DNA of 5,191 nucleotides, from assembly GCA_021204885.1 (NCBI GenBank), contig JAJPYP010000158.1, positions 1-5,191 on the forward strand. Reading direction: 5' to 3'. The DNA is from Prevotellaceae bacterium. Its GTDB lineage: Bacteria; Bacteroidota; Bacteroidia; Bacteroidales; Bacteroidaceae. A program made the position numbers and the translations under genes. The notes under the pieces are model-generated. The model was not told the DNA's origin, did not search any database, and saw only the letters and a list, made by a program, of their open reading frames with translations. Each line of letters opens with the position of its first letter. Within the stretch, counting starts at the first letter, position 1. Shown one piece after another: positions 1 to 5,191 of the stretch.

Positions 1-1093
1 TGAAACGTTTCAGGCTCACCGTGAGCAGCACCGCCGTCATGGCGGCCAATATCAGTATCTCCTTGGCCACGAAGCGCAGTTCCACACCCTGTATCATGAT
101 TTTCCTTACGGCACCGATATACCAACGCGCCGGCACCAAGGTGGAGATGCATTGCAATAGGCGCGGCATGCTCTCGATGGGGAATATCAAGCCCGAAAGC
201 AGCATGACGGGCATCATCAACCCCATGCCCGAGGCGAGCATCGCCGCCATTTGGCTCGACACCATGTTGGAGATGAGCAGTCCTAAAGACAAGGCAAGGA
301 AGATGAAGAGCAGGGAGATGCCCAAAAGCAGCAGCAGGTTGCCCGCCACCGGCACGCCCAGCACGAAGACCGACAGCAGCAGTATCGTGGCCAAGTTCAA
401 CGCCGACAACACCATGTAAGGCACGGCCTTGGCCAAGAGGATGTAGATGGGACGCATGGGCGACACTAAAAGCACCTCCATGGTGCCGGTCTCCTTCTCG
501 CGCACGATGGAGATGGAGGTCATCATGGCGCAGATAAGTATCAATATCATGCCCATCACCCCCGGCACGAAGTTGTACGAGCTCTTTGCCTGCGGGTTGT
601 AAAGCGAACGCACCACCGGCTTGATAAGGTAGTTGCCGCCCCCTTGCCGCTCCACCAACTCCGTGGCATAGTCGGCAAGAATGCCCGATGCGTAGCCTGT
701 TATCAAGGCGGCTTGGTTGGGGTCGGTACCGTCGGTCAAGAGCTGCACGGCGGCTTGGCCGCCGTGCAGCAGGTTGTCGGCAAAGCTTTCGCTGAAAACG
801 ATGACCAACCCCGTCTTCCCGTCATGGAACACCTCGTCGATGCGCTCCGCATCGGTAAGTTCCTCGCGCAAGGTGAAGTAACTGCTGGCCTCGAAACGCT
901 CCTTGATTTGGCGGGTGGCGTAGTCTTTCGAAGGGTCGAACACCGCCACGGCCGTGTTCTTCACCTCATTGGTAAGGGCGAAGCCGAAGAGCAGTATCTG
1001 CACCACGGGCATGCCTAAGAGCAACAGCATGGTGCGCTTGTCGCGGAAGATGTGGCGGAACTCCTTTCTTACGAATACCAAGAACTGCTTCAT
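1..1093 (-). CDS. ABC-2 type transporter permease, YbhS/YbhR-like (3' end cut by window edge)
   Basis: Inner-membrane permease subunit of the efflux pump; it should form the substrate path driven by the two ATPases encoded upstream. The frame is open from ATG at 1093 to the left edge, giving 364 residues. Family members are about 370-380 aa, so only a few C-terminal residues are missing. Visible order: a basic cytoplasmic N-terminus (1-20); TM1 about 22-41; a large soluble, presumably periplasmic domain about 45-170; TM2 about 175-197; the cytoplasmic ABC-2 motif REKETGTMEVLLVSPM (198-213); then hydrophobic segments near 218-247, 252-276, 283-304 and 343-359. LLSGLIFPIESMP (298-310) is also typical of the family. 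The start lies 4 bp after the ATPase stop, with an AAAGGAG 9 nt upstream. Residues 108-118 are encoded by a perfect 13-bp-arm hairpin. The family call is firm; the substrate is unknown. Confidence 0.93.
   Translation of the reverse strand, partial: MKQFLVFVRKEFRHIFRDKRTMLLLLGMPVVQILLFGFALTNEVKNTAVAVFDPSKDYATRQIKERFEASSYFTLREELTDAERIDEVFHDGKTGLVIVFSESFADNLLHGGQAAVQLLTDGTDPNQAALITGYASGILADYATELVERQGGGNYLIKPVVRSLYNPQAKSSYNFVPGVMGMILILICAMMTSISIVREKETGTMEVLLVSPMRPIYILLAKAVPYMVLSALNLATILLLSVFVLGVPVAGNLLLLLGISLLFIFLALSLGLLISNMVSSQMAAMLASGMGLMMPVMLLSGLIFPIESMPRLLQCISTLVPARWYIGAVRKIMIQGVELRFVAKEILILAAMTAVLLTVSLKRF
742..770. repeat. Perfect inverted repeat (13-bp arms, 3-nt loop) inside the permease gene
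   Basis: Arm GCTGCACGGCGGC at 742-754 is exactly complementary to 758-770, with only TTG between them on the plus strand. The mRNA would form a very GC-rich hairpin of 13 pairs. No T-run follows on the coding strand, so it is not an intrinsic terminator. It encodes permease residues 108-118 (LLHGGQAAVQL) in the large soluble loop. The repeat is seen directly; any function in mRNA stability, pausing or expression ratio is inference. Confidence 0.8.
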
Positions 1094-1097
1094 GCGC

Positions 1098-1847
1098 TCA
1101 ATCTCCTTTCCTTACCGCCTGCCGCGCCAAGGTGCGGAACACGTCGTCCATGGTGGCCACGCCGAAGCGGACGCACAGCGCCCCGGGGCTGTCCAAGGCT
1201 TTGATCTGCCCGTCCACCATGATGGAGACGCGGTCGCAATACTCCGCCTCGTCCATGTAGTGGGTGGTCACGAAGATGGTGATGCCGCGCTCGGCGGCAC
1301 GGTAAATCAGTTCCCAGAAGCGGCGGCGGGTAATGGGGTCCACGCCGCCCGTGGGCTCGTCCAAGAAGACCACTTCAGGCTCATGGAAGATAGAGACAGA
1401 GAAGGCCAACTTCTGCTTCCAGCCAAGCGGCAACGCCGCCACCAACGTGTCGCGCTCCGCCTCCATACCCAGTTCTTGCAGCAATAGGTCGCTCTTGCGG
1501 GCTATCTCCTGACGCTTCATGCCGTAGATACCGCCGAAGAGGCGTAAGTTCTCCCACACCTTCAAGTCGCTGTAAAGCGAGAACTTCTGGCTCATGTAGC
1601 CTATGTGCCGCTTCACCTGTTCGGCCTGCCGGCGCACGTCATAGCCCGCCACCGTGGCGTGTCCCGATGTGGGATGGCTCAACCCGCAAAGCATGCGCAT
1701 GGCCGTGGTCTTGCCCGCACCGTTTGCCCCCAAGAAGCCGAATATCTCGCCCCGCTCCACTTGGAAGGAGATGTGGTCCACCGCCGTGAAGTCGCCGAAC
1801 TTCTTGGTAAGCGCCTCTACCGCTATGACCGTGCCCGTGCCTTTCAT
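1098..1847 (-). CDS. ABC transporter ATP-binding protein (matches YbhF C-terminal half)
   Basis: Cytoplasmic ATPase subunit of an ABC-2 efflux pump, 249 aa. Visible motifs: Walker A GANGAGKTT (40-48); Q-loop glutamine Q87 in GYMSQKFSLY; a divergent signature LPLGWKQ (139-145) in place of LSGGxxQ; Walker B VVFLDEP with D163 and E164; D-loop GGVDP (167-171); and the switch histidine H196 in TTHYMDEAE. The LPLG-type signature is, from memory, what the second ATPase domain of E. coli YbhF carries, and the match around PTGGVDP and HYMDEAEYCD agrees. Its ATG overlaps the stop of the other ATPase gene (ATGA), with a purine-rich GGGGGAGAGG just upstream, which suggests coupled translation and near-equal synthesis. 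It has only a short C-terminal tail. It probably pairs with the upstream ATPase rather than acting as a homodimer; that is inference from the complementary motif losses. Confidence 0.95.
   Translation of the reverse strand: MKGTGTVIAVEALTKKFGDFTAVDHISFQVERGEIFGFLGANGAGKTTAMRMLCGLSHPTSGHATVAGYDVRRQAEQVKRHIGYMSQKFSLYSDLKVWENLRLFGGIYGMKRQEIARKSDLLLQELGMEAERDTLVAALPLGWKQKLAFSVSIFHEPEVVFLDEPTGGVDPITRRRFWELIYRAAERGITIFVTTHYMDEAEYCDRVSIMVDGQIKALDSPGALCVRFGVATMDDVFRTLARQAVRKGD
1103..1109 (-). promoter_or_regulatory. Shine-Dalgarno sequence for the permease gene
   Basis: AAAGGAG on the minus strand lies 9 nt upstream of the permease ATG (1093-1091), inside the last codons of the ATPase gene (RKGD). 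Motif and spacing are close to ideal and support the chosen start. Strong Shine-Dalgarno sites are uncommon in Bacteroidota, and the channel and adaptor genes in this operon lack one this good. Confidence 0.6.
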
Positions 1848-2761
1848 GCCCTCTCCCCCTTGTCAAGCAACCACATGAAACAATCCTCCACCGACGGGGC
1901 GATGGAGGTGACTTCTATATCGGCATAGCCCTCGCCGCACAAGTAGGCTTCCAGCCCCTTGACAACGCCCTCCTCCTTCAAGGTGACATGGCAACTGCCC
2001 CCGAAAGCGTAGGCCGACTTTACCCCGGGATAGGCACGCAAGTCAAGCAGCAGGCTTCGCATGCGGTCGGCACGCACCGCCCACAGCGTGTCGGGATAAG
2101 AGGCGACGATATTCTCCGGCGTGTCCACTTGCAGGAAGCAGCCCGTCTGTATCAAGGCGATGCGGTCGCACAGTTTCGCCTCGTCCATATAGGCGGTGGA
2201 TACCAAGATGGTGATGCCCTGCCTTTGGAGCCGCTTCAACATCTCCCAGAACTCCGAGCGCGACACCGGGTCCACGCCCGTGGTGGGCTCGTCGAGCAAC
2301 AGCACCTTGGGGCGGTGTATCAGGGCGCAACACAGCGCCAGCTTCTGCTTCATGCCACCCGAAAGCTTGCCGGCACGGCGCTTCTTGAAAGGGAGCAACC
2401 GGCTGTATATCTCTTCAATCAAGCTGTAGTTGGCGCCGACGGTGGTGCCGAAGAGCGTGGCGAAGAAGTCCAAGTTCTCCTCCACGGTCAAGTCTTGGTA
2501 AAGAGAGAAGCGGCCGGGCATGTATCCCACGATGTCGCGCAAGGCACGGTAATCTTCCACCACGTCCAACCCCTCCACACGGGCACTTCCCCCGTCGGGC
2601 AGCATCAGCGAAGCCAATATGCGGAAGAGCGTGCTCTTGCCCGCACCGTCGGCACCGATGATGCCGTAAAGCTCTCCTTGCTCCACCTCGAAGCTCACCC
2701 CCTGCAAGGCTTGCACCTTGCGGTAGGATTTGCGCATGTCCTGTACCGATACGGCTTTCAT
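1844..2761 (-). CDS. ABC transporter ATP-binding protein (matches YbhF N-terminal half), degenerate Q- and H-loops
   Basis: Cytoplasmic ATPase subunit, 305 aa from the ATG at 2761. The open frame continues upstream, but that part is the adaptor gene read in another frame. The chosen ATG overlaps the adaptor stop as ATGA, and the protein then begins MKAVSVQDMRKSY as expected for the family. Visible motifs: Walker A GADGAGKST (36-44); canonical signature LSGGMKQ (133-139); Walker B VLLLDEP with D157 and E158; D-loop GVDP (162-165). Two catalytic positions are changed: the Q-loop residue is G83 (GYMPGRF), and the switch histidine is A190 (STAYMDEA). Residues about 220-305 form an extra C-terminal domain like those found on many ABC-2 exporter ATPases. 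The asparagine-to-aspartate change in Walker A, the LSGGMKQKL signature and the lost histidine all recall the first domain of E. coli YbhF. It is probably the partially inactive partner in a heterodimer with the next-encoded ATPase. Confidence 0.95.
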   Translation of the reverse strand: MKAVSVQDMRKSYRKVQALQGVSFEVEQGELYGIIGADGAGKSTLFRILASLMLPDGGSARVEGLDVVEDYRALRDIVGYMPGRFSLYQDLTVEENLDFFATLFGTTVGANYSLIEEIYSRLLPFKKRRAGKLSGGMKQKLALCCALIHRPKVLLLDEPTTGVDPVSRSEFWEMLKRLQRQGITILVSTAYMDEAKLCDRIALIQTGCFLQVDTPENIVASYPDTLWAVRADRMRSLLLDLRAYPGVKSAYAFGGSCHVTLKEEGVVKGLEAYLCGEGYADIEVTSIAPSVEDCFMWLLDKGERA

Positions 2762-3657
2762 GGCTCGGTTATCTTCATCTCGCCGTACATGCCCCGCTTG
2801 ATGTAGCCGTCGTTCAGCACCGCCACCTTCACGGCATAGACCAAGTTGGCCCGCTCGTCGCGCGTCTGGATGGTCTTGGGGGTGAACTCCGCCTTGTCGG
2901 CTATCCAAGAGACGGTGCCGGTATACTCCCTACGGCCCGAGGTGCCCTCGTCGGCGAACACCCGCACCGTCTGTCCTATTTGCAACGTGGTGAGCTGCCC
3001 GGCGGTGATGTAGGCACGCAAGTAGATATGTTCCATGTCGGCCACCTTGAAGAGCGCACGCCCCGTGGCGGCCAACTCGCCCCGCTCGGCATACTTGGAG
3101 AGCACCGTGCCGTCGATGGGCGAAGTGATGACGCACTTGGCTATCTCATCGTCTATCAGGGCGATATGCGCCTCCAAACCCCGCGCGTCGCCCGCCACGC
3201 CCAAGTTGCCGTTGACCAATGTCTCCTCCTCGGCCGCCAGCTGCTTCTCCAAGAGGGCTATCTGCGCGTCGATGTCGTCCAATTGCTTCTTGTTGGCGGC
3301 ATCCGCATTCACCAACCGCTCATAACGCGCCCGCTCGCGCTCTTGGGTGGCCAGCTGCTGCTTCAAGGAGGCTATCTGGCGGGAGACGTCGTAATGGCGG
3401 CTCTCGGCCGCCTGCAAGCTGCCCATGAGCTGCCGCTTCTGCCAATACAGCTGCATCGTGTCTACAAGACCCACCTGCACGCCCGCCTGCAATACCTGAC
3501 CCTCCTCGACGTCAAACTGCAACAACTCGCCCGTGCCTTGGGCGGAAACGATGACCTCCGTCGCCTCGAACACACCCGAAGCGTCGTAATCCTTGCCCGA
3601 ACCCGTGCATGCCCCCAAGAGGGCACCCACGCCTATCATAAACAACCCGTATCTCAT
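2758..3657 (-). CDS. HlyD-family periplasmic adaptor (membrane fusion) protein, YbhG-like, probable lipoprotein
   Basis: Links the inner-membrane ABC pump to the TolC-type channel across the periplasm; 299 aa. The N-terminus has a short hydrophobic stretch ending in a lipobox, LGAC (14-17), so C17 is the likely lipidated residue after signal peptidase II cleavage. Next come the first half of a lipoyl-like domain (about 29-65), a long charged helical hairpin or coiled coil (about 68-172, rich in K, E, Q and L), the second lipoyl half with VITSPIDGTVLSKYAERGE (176-194), and a beta-barrel region (about 200-299). The stretch EFTPKTIQTRDERANLVYAVKV (257-278) is characteristic of YbhG-like adaptors. 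The gene starts 24 bp after the channel gene and its stop overlaps the first ATPase start. The region before the ATG is A-rich with only a weak AGAGAAG. E. coli YbhG is about 330 aa, so this is slightly short but complete. Confidence 0.93.
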   Translation of the reverse strand: MRYGLFMIGVGALLGACTGSGKDYDASGVFEATEVIVSAQGTGELLQFDVEEGQVLQAGVQVGLVDTMQLYWQKRQLMGSLQAAESRHYDVSRQIASLKQQLATQERERARYERLVNADAANKKQLDDIDAQIALLEKQLAAEEETLVNGNLGVAGDARGLEAHIALIDDEIAKCVITSPIDGTVLSKYAERGELAATGRALFKVADMEHIYLRAYITAGQLTTLQIGQTVRVFADEGTSGRREYTGTVSWIADKAEFTPKTIQTRDERANLVYAVKVAVLNDGYIKRGMYGEMKITEP

Positions 3658-3681
3658 GTCTTCTCTATATTTATTGTCGAT

Positions 3682-4956
3682 TCAATTGTTGGTGGCGAAC
3701 TTCAAGTCATAGATGGCAAGGAGCATCCGCATCTCGTGCAAGATGCGGTCTTGAATGGCCACTTGCTCGGCATCCACGTCGCGCATCAAGTCGGTGCCCG
3801 ATAGGGTACCGTCCCGCATCTTCGCCTCCGACGCCCGCCGCACGGAGCCCTTCAAGCGCACGATCTCGTCGTCATATTCCAGCTGCGCGGCATACTTGCC
3901 GATGGTCTCGTCTTTCTCTATGATGTCCAAGCGCGTGTTGAAAAGGAACACGTCGCGCTCGGTCTCCACTTGCCGGATGTTGTTGCGCACGGTGCCCCGG
4001 CGGTTCTTCAACGTGTAGAAGTTGCCGATGTTCCAGCTGAGCCGCACGCCCGCCGTGTAATAAGGCGCGAAGTCGTTTTCGAAGAGGTCTAATCCCGGCT
4101 TGCCGTAGCCGCCTGTGACGAACAGTCCCAACTTGGGCAGCAGCCCTGCGGTAATGCGCCTCCCCTCCGTCTCGTAGTCGCGTATCTGCGCGTCATAGAG
4201 CCACAACTCCGGGCGGTATATGCCGTCGGGAGCCGGGCGTTCCAAGGCATCGGGCTTTACAAAGCGGGTGTTCTCGTCCATCTCCATGCCCGTCAATTGC
4301 GCCAGCATGCCGATGTAGGCCCTGCGGGTAGAAGTGAACTCCACCTCGTTCTGTTCCGCTTTCAAATAGTCCACCCGCACCGCGTCCAAGTCCGACTGGT
4401 TGGCCACGCCATTCTCCACCGAAACCGACACCTGCTCGTAAGTGTGCTGCAAGTCTTGCTTCAACAGGCGGTTGCGTTCTATCTGCGCCTCGGCCAGCAA
4501 GATACCGAAGAAGAGCTGGTTCACCTGCGCGTTCACGGCATAGACGTTCACCTCCACCGAACGCTGCTCCACTTCGGACGCGGTTTCAATGCTTTTCCTT
4601 TGGGAACGTATCTCGCCGCCGTCCCAAAGCGTCTGGCTCACATCGAGCGTCAAGCCATACTGGTCCTTGCTCAAATGGGGTATCTTCACGCCCTCGAAAC
4701 CCAACTGTGCCAAGTCGATGGGAATCTTCGTCACGTCCGACTGGTAAGTGGCCTTCGCGGTGAAGTTGAGCTGCGGCAAATAGCCCTTGGCGGCGTTCTC
4801 CAAGTTGTAGGCTTTCGCCTTGGCAATCAAATCATACTGCCTTATCAAGGGGTAATTCTCCTGCACCATGCGGTAACACGTCTCAATGGTCACTTGCGCG
4901 AAGAGGACGTGGCAAAGCAAAAGAAGACAACCCGTGAGGAACAACATCTTTCGCAT
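3682..4956 (-). CDS. TolC-family outer-membrane efflux channel protein
   Basis: Outer-membrane exit duct of the tripartite pump, 424 aa, a usual length for the family. Residues 1-20 form a signal peptide with a basic start, a leucine-rich core and a likely cut after LFA (20). The mature protein shows the outer-membrane efflux protein pattern of two homologous halves dominated by long alpha helices. Matching helix motifs occur at 181-204 (VENGVANQSDLDAVRVDYLKAEQ) and 380-403 (MRDGTLSGTDLMRDVDAEQ), the internal duplication typical of TolC. Beta-strand-like segments are QYGLTLDVSQTLWDGG (99-114) and YYTAGVRLSWNIGNF (299-313). It is the first gene of the operon, with a promoter match about 26 nt upstream of the start. 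A second in-frame ATG at codon 4 is possible, but the first keeps the basic signal-peptide start. Bacteroidales efflux operons often carry their own channel gene, whereas E. coli ybhGFSR does not. Confidence 0.94.
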   Translation of the reverse strand: MRKMLFLTGCLLLLCHVLFAQVTIETCYRMVQENYPLIRQYDLIAKAKAYNLENAAKGYLPQLNFTAKATYQSDVTKIPIDLAQLGFEGVKIPHLSKDQYGLTLDVSQTLWDGGEIRSQRKSIETASEVEQRSVEVNVYAVNAQVNQLFFGILLAEAQIERNRLLKQDLQHTYEQVSVSVENGVANQSDLDAVRVDYLKAEQNEVEFTSTRRAYIGMLAQLTGMEMDENTRFVKPDALERPAPDGIYRPELWLYDAQIRDYETEGRRITAGLLPKLGLFVTGGYGKPGLDLFENDFAPYYTAGVRLSWNIGNFYTLKNRRGTVRNNIRQVETERDVFLFNTRLDIIEKDETIGKYAAQLEYDDEIVRLKGSVRRASEAKMRDGTLSGTDLMRDVDAEQVAIQDRILHEMRMLLAIYDLKFATNN

Positions 4957-4988
4957 AACCTGTTTCTATTATACCCTAATTTTTTTTG

Positions 4989-5019
4989 TAAATATAGCGA
5001 TAAAACGCTAATTTACCAA
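4989..5019 (-). promoter_or_regulatory. Predicted efflux operon promoter (Bacteroidota -33/-7 type)
   Basis: On the minus strand TATATTTA (4996-4989) matches the Bacteroidota -7 consensus TAnnTTTG at all but the last base. A TTG (5019-5017) lies 20 bp upstream, the usual spacing for the -33 element. Transcription would start near 4982, leaving a short A-rich leader of about 26 nt before the channel ATG. An 8-bp A run (minus strand, 4987-4980) sits at about the start point. Confidence 0.6.
4995..5010. repeat. Small inverted repeat between the -33 and -7 elements
   Basis: TAGCG (4995-4999) and CGCTA (5006-5010) are perfect inverted arms separated by ATAAAA. The element sits between the predicted -33 and -7 boxes of the efflux operon, a position where a repressor would block RNA polymerase. 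Arms of only 5 bp can arise by chance, so the operator role is tentative. Confidence 0.35.
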
Positions 5020-5059
5020 CTGTTGAGTGTTAAATAAATATAGATTGGCCGCAAGGCGG

Positions 5060-5086
5060 GGCATGCGTTCCAGAAGAAAGCATGCC
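5060..5086. repeat. Inverted repeat, candidate operator of the divergent promoter region
   Basis: GGCATGC (5060-5066) and GCATGCC (5080-5086) form perfect 7-bp inverted arms with a 13-bp spacer, so arm centres are 20 bp apart, about two helical turns. The right arm covers the place where the -33 element of the rightward gene should lie. This fits a dimeric regulator binding site. A hairpin in the DNA or in a longer upstream transcript is the alternative. The repeat is seen directly; its role is inferred. Confidence 0.5.
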
Positions 5087-5104
5087 GCATATACGATAAA
5101 ATCC

Positions 5105-5112
5105 TATCTTTG
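5105..5112 (+). promoter_or_regulatory. Predicted -7 box of the rightward gene
   Basis: TATCTTTG is an exact match to the Bacteroidota -7 consensus TAnnTTTG. No TTG is found at the expected distance upstream (about 5081-5086), so the promoter may be weak or need an activator. Transcription would start near 5119, leaving a leader of about 20 nt that is A-rich (AAATAAGAATAAACGAC) and has no Shine-Dalgarno motif, as is usual in this phylum. Confidence 0.6.
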
Positions 5113-5137
5113 CAGCCGATAAATAAGAATAAACGAC

Positions 5138-5191
5138 ATGGAAACGACAGACAAGGCATCGACCAAGGAAATAGAGAAGCGGTTCGACAAC
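5138..5191 (+). CDS. Start of a divergently transcribed gene of unknown product (N-terminus only)
   Basis: Only 18 codons are visible before the window ends: METTDKASTKEIEKRFDN. The start is supported by the TATCTTTG box 25 bp upstream, the A-rich leader typical of Bacteroidota, and divergence from the efflux operon. The fragment is hydrophilic and has no signal peptide, so the product is probably cytoplasmic. A local regulator is possible because such genes often lie next to efflux operons, but no helix-turn-helix can be seen. The ending EIEKRFDN also faintly recalls the N-terminus of some Bacteroidales class I SAM-dependent methyltransferases; this is recollection, not a match I can verify. 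Confidence 0.6.
   Translation, partial: METTDKASTKEIEKRFDN

Noticed and set aside
720..737. GTCGGT direct repeat around the palindrome CGGTACCG near the permease hairpin
   Set aside because: Short, imperfect and within the coding frame for LTDGTDP; easily explained by repeated Asp and Thr codons.
1988..2806. Long plus-strand open frame of 272 codons opposite the first ATPase gene
   Set aside because: Lies antisense to a gene with clear Walker A, signature and Walker B motifs. Its translation is histidine-, glutamine- and arginine-rich with no recognisable domain, as expected from the complement of GC-rich codons.
2762..2908. Extended start for the first ATPase, adding 49 N-terminal residues
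   Set aside because: The extra residues come from the adaptor gene in another frame and match no ABC ATPase. The internal ATG at 2761 has an ATGA overlap and starts right before the conserved domain.
2980..3804. Plus-strand open frame of 274 codons opposite the adaptor and channel genes
   Set aside because: Spans the antisense of two real genes and the gap between them. It has no domain, no promoter and low-complexity HLQ-rich composition.
4927..4956. Possible lipobox LTGC (residues 7-10) in the channel protein
   Set aside because: The hydrophobic stretch before this Cys is too short, and the leucine-rich core continues past it to a better signal peptidase I site after LFA at residue 20.
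4980..4987. Run of eight T on the plus strand as a terminator
   Set aside because: No stem precedes it and no plus-strand gene ends there. It lies in the A-rich leader of the minus-strand operon.
4297..5037. Plus-strand open frame of 246 codons opposite the channel gene
   Set aside because: Antisense shadow of the TolC-family gene that runs into the AT-rich promoter region; no supporting signal.

Overview
The window looks like chromosomal DNA from a fairly GC-rich member of the Bacteroidales (Bacteroidota). Three things point there. The non-coding gap has Bacteroidota-type promoter elements (TAnnTTTG-like -7 boxes, one with a TTG about 20 bp upstream). Two of the gene starts are A-rich with little Shine-Dalgarno signal. 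The proteins also resemble Bacteroidales tripartite efflux components. The species cannot be named from this stretch.

Almost all of the window (4956 down to 1) is one minus-strand operon for a tripartite ABC-2-type efflux pump. In order of transcription it encodes: a TolC-family outer-membrane channel (4956-3682); a HlyD/YbhG-like periplasmic adaptor that is probably a lipoprotein (3657-2758); a first ABC ATPase (2761-1844); a second ABC ATPase (1847-1098); and an ABC-2 permease (1093 to the left edge, missing only its extreme C-terminus). Spacing is tight: 24 bp between channel and adaptor, ATGA stop/start overlaps at the next two junctions, and a 4-bp gap before the permease, which has a good Shine-Dalgarno sequence.

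The two ATPases look like the two halves of the fused E. coli ATPase YbhF, made here as separate polypeptides. Each has degenerate motifs where the other is canonical. A heterodimer would therefore have one complete and one degenerate ATP site. The model is that the ATPase pair powers the permease (probably with a second permease encoded just beyond the left edge), while the adaptor links the inner-membrane pump to the channel. The substrate cannot be read from the sequence.

Positions 4957-5137 form a 181-bp AT-rich divergent promoter region. It holds the efflux promoter, a -7-like box for a rightward gene, a 7-bp-arm inverted repeat, and three copies of CGATAAA placed in or beside the two promoter cores. 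From 5138 a plus-strand gene begins, but only 18 codons are visible and it cannot be firmly identified.

No RNA genes, CRISPR arrays, insertion sequences or intrinsic terminators were seen. Apart from possible regulatory elements, this is a recognisable efflux locus rather than a new kind of system.
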